A DNA stretch of 64,000 nucleotides. Source: an uncultured Rhizobiaceae bacterium. GTDB taxonomy: Bacteria > Pseudomonadota > Alphaproteobacteria > Rhizobiales > Rhizobiaceae. The stretch is from positions 558,001 to 622,000 of the forward strand of contig CATOTF010000002.1 of assembly GCA_951813045.1 (NCBI GenBank), given 5' to 3'. The translations under genes and the position numbers were made by a program. Under the pieces are notes generated by a model, which searched no databases, was not told where the DNA came from, and saw only the letters and a list, made by a program, of their open reading frames with translations. Below are positions 36,779 to 44,696 of the stretch, one piece after another (the stretch's first letter is position 1; every line of letters begins with the position of its first letter).

Positions 36779-37666
36779 ATGGATACGATTGATTGCATGC
36801 GCGCATTTGTGGCCGTGGCTGGCCATAATTCTTTCACAGCCGGTGCCGCCCAACTGGGAATCAGCACTAAACTTGCGAGCAAATATGTTCGACAGTTGGA
36901 AGAACGGCTGGGCGCCCAGTTACTGAACCGGACTACAAGAAGTGTCACGCTAACCGATACCGGCTTCGCCTATCTGGAAAGATGCACACCCGTTCTCGAT
37001 CAGATGGATGAGATTGAAGGCCTGGTTCAGGATCGCCAATCCGAACTCACCGGGCCTATTCGGATTACCGCACCAACAGGATTCGGCAGCCGTGAACTGG
37101 TACGTGCTCTTGAGCCTTTCCAAAAGGAAAATCCCCGTGTGACGATACAATTGCAATTGTCTGACCGGAATATCTCCATCATTGATGAAGGTATCGATCT
37201 GGCAATTCGATTTGGATCACTAAAAGATTCAAGCCTTGTGGCGCGCAAGCTTACCGACATGCGACTGGTTGTTGTGGCGTCATCAATCTATGCGGCGCAA
37301 TGCAAATTACCCGACCATCCAAATGACCTGACGACCCATAATTGCCTTTTGCTACAAACCGCCGGTGACCCGCACAAATGGCGGTTCAGTGATCAGGGCA
37401 AAGACATATCGGTTATGGTGGGCGGCACATTTCAGGCAAATTCCCCACGCGCCATAGCCTATATGGCGGCTGCGGGGCAGGGTATTGGGCGGTGCCCCTA
37501 TTACACGGCCAAACCATTCCTCGATAATGGCACACTGGATGTCCTGCTTGAGCAGTATGAAACCAGCCAAACAGCGCTTTACGCGGTTTATCCTTCTAAC
37601 CGCCACGTCACGGCACGGATCCGGGCGCTGATTGATCATCTAGCCGACAATCTTGGTAACAGGTGA
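36779..37666 (+). CDS. LysR family transcriptional regulator
   Basis: A 295-residue LysR protein. The N-terminal winged helix-turn-helix is MRAFVAVAGHNSFTAGAAQLGISTKLASKYVRQLEERLGAQLLNRTTR, followed by the co-inducer domain (GPIRITAPTGFGSRELVRAL ... DLAIRFGSLKDSSLVARKL). GGAGG lies about ten bases before the ATG. It is divergent from the GST-PNPOx-DUF1348 operon and convergent with arsH, so it may control one or both. It belongs to the CrgA/DsdC-like branch by its EGIDLAIRFG region (inference). Confidence 0.92.
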   Translation: MDTIDCMRAFVAVAGHNSFTAGAAQLGISTKLASKYVRQLEERLGAQLLNRTTRSVTLTDTGFAYLERCTPVLDQMDEIEGLVQDRQSELTGPIRITAPTGFGSRELVRALEPFQKENPRVTIQLQLSDRNISIIDEGIDLAIRFGSLKDSSLVARKLTDMRLVVVASSIYAAQCKLPDHPNDLTTHNCLLLQTAGDPHKWRFSDQGKDISVMVGGTFQANSPRAIAYMAAAGQGIGRCPYYTAKPFLDNGTLDVLLEQYETSQTALYAVYPSNRHVTARIRALIDHLADNLGNR

Positions 37667-37686
37667 ACGAGTGTAAAGTGTCTCAA

Positions 37687-38403
37687 TCAAGCGGATTTCG
37701 AATTTACCCGTTTAGACAGTTCTTCAGCACTTTCAACACGTTCAGAATATCTGTCGGTGAGATAGTCGACATTGCCTCTGGTCAGCAGCGTGAACTTCAT
37801 TAGTTCTTCCATCACATCGACCATTCTATTGTAAAATGGAGAGGGCTTCATACGACCGTCCCCATCAAATTCGAGGAATGCTTTGGGTGTTGATGATTGG
37901 TTGGGAATGACAAACATTCGCATCCACCTGCCCAAAATCCGCATTTGATTGACGGCATTGAAGCTTTGCGATCCGCCGCATACTTGCATCAGAGCGACGG
38001 TGCGCCCCTGGGTCGGGCGGACCCCGCCAATGGGCGCCAAAGGCAGCCAGTCAATCTGAGTTTTCATTATGCCGGTCATCGCACCGTGGCGTTCAGGCGA
38101 ACTCCACACGTGAGCCTCAGACCAAAGGGACAGTTCCCGTAATTCCTGCACCTTCGGGTGCGATTCAGGGGCGTCATCTACGAGCGGCAGGCCGGTTGGG
38201 TTGTACAGGCGAACCTCAGCACCAAATTGTCGAAGAACACGCGCGGCCTCCTCCGCCATTGCCCTTGAATAGGAGCGCTCGCGAAGTGAACCGTACAGCA
38301 TGAGCACCCGTACCGGACTGGTGGCGTCTCCATCGAGGGTTAGTTTCTTTATGTCGATCGGGTGAAGTTGTTCAGACTTAATATTCGGGAGATCGTCCTG
38401 CAT
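37687..38403 (-). CDS. arsH: ArsH-type NADPH-dependent FMN reductase
   Basis: A 238-residue flavodoxin-fold reductase. [24 protein letters not shown] binds FMN phosphate; [23 protein letters not shown] and [33 protein letters not shown] are the ArsH signature segments. ArsH proteins oxidise trivalent organoarsenicals or act as quinone/azo reductases. No arsR, arsB or arsC is nearby, so the role may be general redox defence or supply of reduced flavin. I used the ATG at 38403; an ATG at 38460 would run into the promoter. Confidence 0.88.
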   Translation of the reverse strand: MQDDLPNIKSEQLHPIDIKKLTLDGDATSPVRVLMLYGSLRERSYSRAMAEEAARVLRQFGAEVRLYNPTGLPLVDDAPESHPKVQELRELSLWSEAHVWSSPERHGAMTGIMKTQIDWLPLAPIGGVRPTQGRTVALMQVCGGSQSFNAVNQMRILGRWMRMFVIPNQSSTPKAFLEFDGDGRMKPSPFYNRMVDVMEELMKFTLLTRGNVDYLTDRYSERVESAEELSKRVNSKSA

Positions 38404-38484
38404 AAATTGTTCTCTCGCCAATCCAAGGGAAACGGCAACCCAATCTGGGCTGGTGTTCAATGCATATATTTATCGCCAATTCGC

Positions 38485-38501
38485 AATACAAGCATTGTAT
38501 T
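38485..38501. promoter_or_regulatory. LysR-type dyad (ATAC-N7-GTAT) between arsH and hydrolase
   Basis: A perfect inverted repeat AATACAA-GCA-TTGTATT in the 160-bp divergent spacer. It contains ATAC-N7-GTAT (38486-38500), the motif known from BenM/CatM-type LysR proteins. The nearest LysR gene is at 36779, beside arsH. It would allow joint control of arsH and the metallo-hydrolase gene (inference). Confidence 0.65.
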
Positions 38502-38563
38502 ATGTGCGTTGCTCGCTAAAAATCAGCGGGAAACCAGAATTGGGACGGGGCCAAGCGAAACAA

Positions 38564-39442
38564 ATGGACCAGCAAGTGAATCGACCAACGATCTATCAAT
38601 TTAAATTCGGTGAATGTGTTATTACGAATATACTTGAGGGGTATTTGCACCGCGACGACCTGCATCCGTTTGTCGCGACAAATGCAGTAGCTTCTGAGAT
38701 TGAAGATCTGGCGCGGGAGTATCAATTGCCGTTTCCGGCACTGGAACATAATTTTGTTGCGACAATTATCCAGACGCCCGAAAAGCTCATCGTTATTGAC
38801 CCGGGCTTTGGCGGGGCTGCCCCCGCACCGACAACCGGATGGTTCGAGCGCGGTTTGACTGAGGCCGGATATGTGCTGGGCGACGTCGATGTGGTATTGA
38901 TCAGCCATTGCCACCCCGACCACATTGGTAACGTGGCGCAAAATGGCAAACTGACTTTCCCCAATGCGCAAGTGGTTATCGGTCGAATAGAATTCGATTA
39001 CTGGAAACGCGGCGAAGGCGTCTCAAAAATGCGAGAACCCACATTGGCGTTGTTCCAAAAGGTGCTGCTACCCTTGGAAGATCAAATGCGCTTTATTGAA
39101 CCGGATGATGAAATTGTTCCCGGCCTGACGGCGGTCAACGCTTATGGCCATTCGGCTGGTCATCTGGTGTTCAAGCTGTCGACTGGCGACAAAGAACTGA
39201 TCCTGCTCAATGATGCGACACCTCATTATGTTGCTTCATTTGCAAATCCGGACTGGCATTTCGTGATGGACGATGACGCGGAAATGGCTGCAATCTCGCG
39301 CAGGCGAGTCTTGGAAATGGCCACGATTGAAAACCTGCCGGTCATTGGGTTCCACATTCCGTTTCCCGCTATCGGCTATGTTGAACGGCGGGGGGGCGGC
39401 TACGAATTTCGGCCGGCCACCTATCAGTTCAACCTACCATAA
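38564..39442 (+). CDS. metallo-beta-lactamase-fold hydrolase
   Basis: A 292-residue MBL-fold protein with the zinc motif SHCHPDHIGN (HxHxDH), a following His in AYGHSAGHLVF, Asp in LLNDATPHY and a C-terminal His in GFHIPFPAIGYVERR. The family includes lactonases and other ester or thioester hydrolases. I took the ATG at 38564 (MDQQVNRPTIYQFKFGE); longer starts run into the dyad at 38485. It is divergent from arsH and convergent with the cyclase-family gene. Neighbouring catabolic genes suggest hydrolysis of a lactone or ester intermediate, but the substrate is unknown. Confidence 0.86.
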   Translation: MDQQVNRPTIYQFKFGECVITNILEGYLHRDDLHPFVATNAVASEIEDLAREYQLPFPALEHNFVATIIQTPEKLIVIDPGFGGAAPAPTTGWFERGLTEAGYVLGDVDVVLISHCHPDHIGNVAQNGKLTFPNAQVVIGRIEFDYWKRGEGVSKMREPTLALFQKVLLPLEDQMRFIEPDDEIVPGLTAVNAYGHSAGHLVFKLSTGDKELILLNDATPHYVASFANPDWHFVMDDDAEMAAISRRRVLEMATIENLPVIGFHIPFPAIGYVERRGGGYEFRPATYQFNLP

Positions 39443-39480
39443 GGCTAGGCGTCTGGGCTGACCCGTTGGGGGCAATAATT

Positions 39481-40434
39481 CTATTTGATGGCCTGTGGGT
39501 TGATGGGTGACCCTGCACCTCCCGGCAAATGCAGAGGTGGTGCGACGAAAAAGAATTCATAAACACCATCATCAGCGCAGTCTTCGGCAAGTTCTTTAAC
39601 GTAGAAAATCTCACCCATAGATATGCCGATGGCCGGGATAACAACCCAATGCCATGGTTGGATCGCCTCGTCCGTTTCATTAGGGCGAACCTCGCAACCC
39701 CAGGTATCGGCACAAATGGCGGCTATATCGCTTTCGCGTATCCAATGGGCGGTTTCGAACGCCAGTCCCGGAGCATCGCCGCCCGCATAACCTGTCCAGT
39801 CACCTTTTGCGAGGCACCGTTCCTGATGGCCGGTGCGCACAATAACAAAATCACCTTTTCGGATTTCGATACCTTGTGCTTTGGCACATTCATCAAGATC
39901 ACTGTTGGTAATTGCATAACCGTCTTCAAGTGAATCCAGCCCTTTGTGGCGCGCTATGTCGAGTAGAACTCCACGTCCCACCATTTTGTCCCGGACGTTT
40001 TCAATGCCGAGTTTTGCCGCGCCCTGCACCGTAACCTCAGTCGCGTCATATCCATTGTACATTTTGTCATCGAGAAAAATGTGGGCCAATGCATCCCATT
40101 GGGTAGACGCCTGACAGGGCATATTGATCCCGTCGTCCGCGTATCTAAGATAGGCCTTGCCATCCCCATCCTGCTTGCCGATTGCTGCGTCCGTACCGGT
40201 GGCCAGCATCTGGTGAATAGGATTCCATCGTCCACCAAAAAGCCCGGATTGTATTGGTTCTTTGAGGGATAGGCCAAGGGCAAAAACATTGCCTTTGCGG
40301 ATCAATTGTGCGGCGGCGACAATGTCTGATGGTTCAATGTTGTTGAGAGTGCCAATCTGGTCATCTTTCCCCCACCGGCCCCAGTTTGAAAGCTTCTTTG
40401 CAGTTTCATAAATCTTGTCGCGTGTAAGTTTCAT
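39481..40434 (-). CDS. cyclase family protein (kynurenine formamidase-like metal hydrolase)
   Basis: A 317-residue member of the cyclase family PF04199, which contains kynurenine formamidase and isatin hydrolase. The variant metal motif TQWDALAHIFLDDKMYNGY replaces the HxGTHxD of short members, as in other 300-plus-residue proteins of this family. The later IVRTGHQERCLAKGDW and WGCEVRPNETDEAIQPWHWVVIPAIGISMGE segments are also typical. It probably hydrolyses an amide, lactam or lactone. The ATG at 40434 is preferred to one at 40452. A dyad at 40480-40503 lies 46 bp upstream. Confidence 0.85.
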   Translation of the reverse strand: MKLTRDKIYETAKKLSNWGRWGKDDQIGTLNNIEPSDIVAAAQLIRKGNVFALGLSLKEPIQSGLFGGRWNPIHQMLATGTDAAIGKQDGDGKAYLRYADDGINMPCQASTQWDALAHIFLDDKMYNGYDATEVTVQGAAKLGIENVRDKMVGRGVLLDIARHKGLDSLEDGYAITNSDLDECAKAQGIEIRKGDFVIVRTGHQERCLAKGDWTGYAGGDAPGLAFETAHWIRESDIAAICADTWGCEVRPNETDEAIQPWHWVVIPAIGISMGEIFYVKELAEDCADDGVYEFFFVAPPLHLPGGAGSPINPQAIK

Positions 40435-40479
40435 GGTGTTGACCCTGTGCATATATGGAAAGTGATAACTCGAGACTTC

Positions 40480-40503
40480 CTTATTTATCGATTGAAAAAT
40501 AAG
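40480..40503. promoter_or_regulatory. 24-bp dyad, site A of a five-site family
   Basis: Left half CTTATTTATCGA; the right half is its complement at 10 of 12 positions. It is 46 bp before the cyclase-family start. It resembles sites at 40568, 43279, 50362 and 50503. Candidate operator for the TetR protein at 42576. Confidence 0.6.
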
Positions 40504-40567
40504 AATATGAATGAGTCAATCGCAGGCGTAATGATTTCATGGGTTGCAGGTGATTAGCTCTTCTATT

Positions 40568-40583
40568 ATTTATCATTTGATAA
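40568..40583. promoter_or_regulatory. dyad, site B of a five-site family
   Basis: TTTATCATTTGATAAA, a palindrome matching at 7 of 8 positions per arm, inside a longer AT-rich stretch. It lies 129 bp before the flavin monooxygenase start at 40713 and shares TTTATC with sites A and D. Confidence 0.55.
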
Positions 40584-40712
40584 ATTAAGTAAGCTTTCAG
40601 TGGTCGAAATACCTTCGGAGTCGGTTAGTGCTATTGCTACATAAATTGATGCTTCGTTTGATTGTGTGGGTCACGACACGCAATCAAATTGTGCTGGCTA
40701 AGGGGCAAGCAT

Positions 40713-41924
40713 ATGAGCGCAATTGACGACAATGCAGAGGCACCGCCAAAAGGCTCAATTGCCGATTATTGCGCCAGAGCCCGAAAGATAGTGCCCGAAC
40801 TCCGCGACCGGGCGTTTGAGACGGAAGAATTGCGGCGCTTGCCAGATGAAACAGTGCAGGCACTCCATGACAATGGCATTTTCCGGATGCTGCAACCTGC
40901 CCGTATCGGGGGTGGTGAGTTGGATTATGTAGCGCTGATAGATGTGGTGGAAGAACTCGCCAAGGGCGATGCAGCTGTTGCCTGGAATGTTGCCAATCTG
41001 AGTAGCCATCACTGGATGCTGGGGATGTTCCCGCCAGCTGCCCAGGACCTGATCTGGGATGAACACCCGGACGCGCTCATTGCTTCGTCGTTCATATTTC
41101 CTACGGGCAAAGCAAAGCGCTGTGACGGCGGCTATTCTTTGACAGGGCGGTGGCCATTTTCATCCGGTGTTGATCCATCCGCGTGGAATATGCTTGCAGG
41201 AATTGTTACGCCTGATGATGAGGCACAATCTGGAGAATACAGAATATTTCTTATTCCCGAAACGGATTATGAAATCATCGATACCTGGTTCACAACCGGG
41301 TTGAAGGGAACCGGGTCAAATGATGTGAAAGCTGAGAATATTTTTGTTCCTGAGCATATGACTTTGGCTGTCTCGAATGTTGCCGGCGGTGAAACGCCCG
41401 GTTCGAAATCGAATACCAATGCGTTATATGCCTTGCCTGTATTCGCACTTTTCCCCTTTGTCCTGACCGGCTGCGCGCTGGGTAACGCGCAGGCATGTTG
41501 GGACGATTTTGTTGAGAACACCCGTAAGAGTTCGTCGAGTTATAACCAGGCGAAATTGTCCGACTTCCAATCTATGCAAATCAAGATCGCGGAGGCTGGC
41601 GCGAAGATTGACGCAGCACGGCGCATCATGCGCGGAATTTGTGTCGATGCGATGGAAGATGCGCGGGCGGGGAGAATTCCTGATCTGCTGATAAAAACCC
41701 GCTATCGTCGGGATGGGGCATTCTCCGTACAATTGTGCACGGAGGCTGTTGATTTACTGTTTAAAGCGAGTGGAGCGGGAGGCTTGTTTTCAACCGGTCA
41801 TCTTCAACGCCAGTTCAGGGAGGCCCATGCAATCAATGCGCATATTGCGTTTAGTTTTGACGCTGCGGGATCAAACAATGGTAGGGTGGAACTGGGCATG
41901 CCATCCGATAATCCGACCCTATAA
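40713..41924 (+). CDS. flavin-dependent monooxygenase, acyl-CoA dehydrogenase fold (HsaA/HpaH-like)
   Basis: A 403-residue group D flavoprotein. PDETVQALHDNGIFRMLQPARIGGGELDYVALIDVVEELAKGDAAVAWNVAN is the N-terminal helical domain. SLTGRWPFSSGVDPSAWNMLAG and GLKGTGSNDVKAENIFVPEHM form the beta domain, and the C-terminal helices include LLFKASGAGGLFSTGHLQRQFREAHAINAHI. Relatives such as HsaA hydroxylate phenolic rings with reduced flavin supplied by a partner reductase. No such partner is adjacent. The ATG at 40713 follows AAGGGGCAAG. Direction and dyads place it in the putative TetR-controlled catabolic set. Confidence 0.84.
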   Translation: MSAIDDNAEAPPKGSIADYCARARKIVPELRDRAFETEELRRLPDETVQALHDNGIFRMLQPARIGGGELDYVALIDVVEELAKGDAAVAWNVANLSSHHWMLGMFPPAAQDLIWDEHPDALIASSFIFPTGKAKRCDGGYSLTGRWPFSSGVDPSAWNMLAGIVTPDDEAQSGEYRIFLIPETDYEIIDTWFTTGLKGTGSNDVKAENIFVPEHMTLAVSNVAGGETPGSKSNTNALYALPVFALFPFVLTGCALGNAQACWDDFVENTRKSSSSYNQAKLSDFQSMQIKIAEAGAKIDAARRIMRGICVDAMEDARAGRIPDLLIKTRYRRDGAFSVQLCTEAVDLLFKASGAGGLFSTGHLQRQFREAHAINAHIAFSFDAAGSNNGRVELGMPSDNPTL

Positions 41925-41935
41925 AGGACGCATAA

Positions 41936-42070
41936 TTGACTGAATCAACCACCAATGAAGAGTTAGATTATCGGACGCTCTGCGATGTACCTGGATGTAT
42001 TGCGAGAGTGATAAATTTGGCGATCTCGCCGGAGGGACGTGAGGAATTGAAATGGCTGACAAAGAAGTAA
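41936..42070 (+). CDS. possible 44-residue protein between monooxygenase and OsmC genes
   Basis: An open frame with TTG start, seven bases after AAGGA, reading TESTTNEELDYRTLCDVPGC, then a short helical segment and EGREELKWLTKK. It overlaps the OsmC start by 19 bases. It fills the otherwise empty gap and has plausible amino-acid composition with two Cys. I recognise no family. It may be a real small protein coupled to OsmC translation or merely a chance frame. Confidence 0.35.
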   Translation: MTESTTNEELDYRTLCDVPGCIARVINLAISPEGREELKWLTKK

Positions 42071-42543
42071 AACAGTTTGACGTGATATTCGAAGGGGTTG
42101 GTACAACCGGCCCCAATATGCGAAACGACATATCGGTTGAATGGCCGATGATGAAAGAAAAATTCGAACTGGCAACAGACGAAGGTCCTTTCCACGGGGG
42201 CGACGGCACCGCCCCACCGCCTTTAGCGCTTTTTACTGCTGCACTAACTGGATGTCTTATGACGCAAATCAGAGCGTTCGCGAAACGGCTAGACATCGTC
42301 ATAAATCATGTCGAAGTGGCTGCGAGATTGCACTGGAAGGGGGAGCAGGTTGGCATAGAGCCGTATGTGACATCGCCCGTGGGGTTTGGGCTGGACGTGG
42401 ATATCGATTCAGATGCGACCGCCGATCAACTTACCCACCTGCTGGATTGCGCGAAAAAAGGATGCTTCATTGAGCAAACTCTCGCACAAGGACTGATCGT
42501 CGATCACCGGTTGAAGATTGACGGGGAATGGCGGGACGCTTGA
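42052..42543 (+). CDS. OsmC family protein
   Basis: A 163-residue OsmC/Ohr-fold protein. The first reactive Cys lies in ALFTAALTGCLMTQIRAFAKR and the second in LLDCAKKGCFIEQTLAQGL, in the usual OsmC positions. The family reduces organic peroxides with a Cys pair. Here it sits within a catabolic cluster between a flavin monooxygenase and TetR; OsmC members in such clusters may handle reactive intermediates or peroxide leaked by oxidases (inference). A GGAGGGACGTGAGGA stretch provides the ribosome site. Confidence 0.87.
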   Translation: MADKEVKQFDVIFEGVGTTGPNMRNDISVEWPMMKEKFELATDEGPFHGGDGTAPPPLALFTAALTGCLMTQIRAFAKRLDIVINHVEVAARLHWKGEQVGIEPYVTSPVGFGLDVDIDSDATADQLTHLLDCAKKGCFIEQTLAQGLIVDHRLKIDGEWRDA

Positions 42544-42575
42544 GCAGATGAACCATCTAACCTACAAGCAAATTT

Positions 42576-43217
42576 ATGAATGGAGCCCCTAGAACAAAAC
42601 CTAAAAAGAAACGTCTTTCGTCAACGCAAAGACGTGCGGAATTTATTTCAAAGGCAATCGAGTTTTTTGCGCAGGAAGGTTTCGAAAGCAGCACAAGGAA
42701 TCTGGCCAAACATTTGGGGGTAACGCAACCACTGCTCTATCGTTACTTTCCAAGCAAAGAAGACCTGATCAAAGAAGTCTATCAAACCGTCTATCTCAAC
42801 CGTTGGCAGGAAAGCTGGGACCAGCTCTTGAGCGATCGCACATTACCATTACGCGATAGATTACAAACATTTTACGAGGCTTACACGGATGCCATATTCA
42901 ACACGGAATGGATGCGCATTTTCCTTTTTTCCGGACTCAAGGGGGTCGAGATCAACCGTTGGTATGTTGGCCTCGTCAACGAGCGTATTCTTGGGCGGAT
43001 TATAACTGAGTTTCATGCGGAGTTTGGTCAGCCTGAGGGTGTTGAAATATCCCCCGAAGAGCTTGAACTGGCGTGGGTCATGCACGGGGGTATATTTTAC
43101 TACGGTATTCGAAAACATATTTACGAATCGCCGGTGCTGGCGGATAAATCACTCATGATTTCGAATGCGCTTGATGTGTTTCTCAAAGGGCTGCGCGACC
43201 GGAATAATAAGGACTGA
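42576..43217 (+). CDS. TetR family transcriptional regulator
   Basis: A 213-residue TetR protein with a Lys-rich lead (RTKPKKKRLSSTQRR) and helix-turn-helix IEFFAQEGFESSTRNLAKHLGVTQPLLYRYFPSKEDLIKEVYQ. The C-terminal domain is the TetR_C type seen in regulators of degradation genes (WMRIFLFSGLKGVEINRWYVGLVNERIL). It lies centrally in the catabolic region, just before the molybdenum hydroxylase operon. It is the best candidate to bind the five related dyads (inference). Confidence 0.9.
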   Translation: MNGAPRTKPKKKRLSSTQRRAEFISKAIEFFAQEGFESSTRNLAKHLGVTQPLLYRYFPSKEDLIKEVYQTVYLNRWQESWDQLLSDRTLPLRDRLQTFYEAYTDAIFNTEWMRIFLFSGLKGVEINRWYVGLVNERILGRIITEFHAEFGQPEGVEISPEELELAWVMHGGIFYYGIRKHIYESPVLADKSLMISNALDVFLKGLRDRNNKD

Positions 43218-43278
43218 GATTATTTAGTTGGCAAGCCAAGGAGTGCCTCCAGTAAAATAATTTGATAGAGACTTGCCG

Positions 43279-43302
43279 CTTATTTATAATTCGATAAATT
43301 AG
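43279..43302. promoter_or_regulatory. 24-bp dyad, site C of a five-site family
   Basis: Left half CTTATTTATAAT and right half TCGATAAATTAG match as a dyad at 8 of 12 positions. It is 67 bp before the FAD-subunit start at 43369, between the TetR gene and the hydroxylase operon. Confidence 0.55.
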
Positions 43303-43368
43303 ACCGGTGACCAGTTTTATAAAATTACTAATGATACCTTCGGGTGAGTCAACAAGGTTGCCTGGCAT

Positions 43369-44217
43369 ATGAAGGCTGCTGATTTTGCCTATGAAAAGCC
43401 GGTTGACCTGGCTTCCGCACTTGACCTGCTGAATGATGAAGATCGCGACATTCAACTTCTGGCCGGTGGCCAAAGTCTCATGCCGATGATGAACTTTCGT
43501 CTGGCGCAACCGGAACTGTTGATTGACTTGAACGGTGTTGATGAATTGAATTTCATTGAAGAGGAAGGTGAGGTCATCACAATTGGGGCCATGGCCCGAT
43601 ATTCCCAACTGCAAGCATCACCCATTATCAGTCAGCATGTACCACTGTTTACTTTGGCATTGCCACACATCGCCCATGCGGCAGTGCGCAACAGGGGTAC
43701 AATAGGCGGTAGTGTAGCACTGGCCGACCCAGCTGCTGAAATGCCAGCTCTCCTCATTGCGCTGGGGGCAACGATCACCGTCATTTCAAAATCTGCGGAA
43801 CGCGAAATTTCCGCCCGAGATTTCTTTATCGGAATTTATGAAACGGCTTTGGGCAATGGTGAGCTTGTAAAATCTGTCACTGTGCCAAAAGCTAAAAAGG
43901 ATAATGTTTACGGCTTTTACGAACTCACACGAAGACACGGCGATTATGCAATGGCAGGCGTGGCGATTGCCGCGGGGTCAATAGACCCGGTATCCGATCT
44001 GAAAATCGTATTGTTTAGCGTGAGTGACAAGCCCCGCCGGTTGAAAGACGCAGAGGCAGTGCTCGATGGTAAAGACCTTGATAATGCGGATGCACATGCA
44101 TCGGTTAAACGAGCGCTGACGAAGTTTGAATTTCAGGGCGACCTCAACGCGGACGCAAAGACTAAACAACATCTTGCCGGTGTGGTCATCAAACGCACCC
44201 TTGAAGGGATGGTGTGA
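43369..44217 (+). CDS. molybdenum hydroxylase FAD-binding subunit (CoxM-like)
   Basis: A 282-residue FAD subunit of a xanthine dehydrogenase/CODH-family hydroxylase. FAD contacts are in LLAGGQSLMPMMNFRLAQPELLIDLN and RNRGTIGGSVALADPAAEMPALLIAL. The C-terminal CO_deh_flav_C domain covers VYGFYELTRRHGDYAMAGVAIA. It passes electrons from the iron-sulfur subunit to an acceptor. The stop overlaps the next start by four bases (ATGA). Together the three genes make a medium-small-large heterotrimer. Confidence 0.93.
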   Translation: MKAADFAYEKPVDLASALDLLNDEDRDIQLLAGGQSLMPMMNFRLAQPELLIDLNGVDELNFIEEEGEVITIGAMARYSQLQASPIISQHVPLFTLALPHIAHAAVRNRGTIGGSVALADPAAEMPALLIALGATITVISKSAEREISARDFFIGIYETALGNGELVKSVTVPKAKKDNVYGFYELTRRHGDYAMAGVAIAAGSIDPVSDLKIVLFSVSDKPRRLKDAEAVLDGKDLDNADAHASVKRALTKFEFQGDLNADAKTKQHLAGVVIKRTLEGMV

Positions 44218-44696
44218 TGGGTCAGACCGAAAACATCACGCTTACGGTCAATGACGAACAAGTTACCGAATCCGTGCCCGTACGTCTCAACCTCGTTGAT
44301 TTCCTTCGAAATAATTTGGGGCTCACTGGTTCTCATGTCGGTTGTGAACATGGGGTATGCGGTGCCTGTACGTTGGAGGTTGATGGGGTCATGGTTCGCG
44401 GGTGTCTGATGCTCGCGGTACAGGCCGACGGCTCATCCATTACCACAATTGAAGGGCTTGGAGAAAACCAGAGAGCGGCGGATTTACAGGATGCGTTTAA
44501 ACGGAATAATTCACTCCAGTGCGGATATTGCACACCGGGCATGATGGCCAGCGCGCTAGAATATGTTGAGACTATTAGGAATCCGGACCGTGACGCCATT
44601 CGCGAACACCTATCGGGAAATTATTGCCGCTGCACGGGTTATCAGTCGATTGTCGATGCAGTCTTAGAGGTTGTGGAAGAAAGGGCAAAGCGATGA
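44214..44696 (+). CDS. molybdenum hydroxylase 2Fe-2S subunit (CoxS-like)
   Basis: A 160-residue iron-sulfur subunit with two [2Fe-2S] clusters. The plant-type cluster is ligated by the Cys residues of GCEHGVCGACTLEVDG and RGCLML. The second is ligated by those of CGYCTPGMM and YCRCTGYQSIVDAV. The start and stop both overlap neighbours by four bases, so the three subunits are translationally coupled. All eight expected Cys residues are present. Confidence 0.95.
   Translation: MMGQTENITLTVNDEQVTESVPVRLNLVDFLRNNLGLTGSHVGCEHGVCGACTLEVDGVMVRGCLMLAVQADGSSITTIEGLGENQRAADLQDAFKRNNSLQCGYCTPGMMASALEYVETIRNPDRDAIREHLSGNYCRCTGYQSIVDAVLEVVEERAKR

Noticed and set aside
37687-38403. Arsenic resistance locus
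   Set aside because: Only arsH is present; no arsR, arsB, arsC or acr3 in the window.
38463-38482. ATTTATCG half-site resembling the five-dyad family, before the MBL-fold gene
   Set aside because: No matching second arm; a single 8-base AT-rich match is expected by chance.
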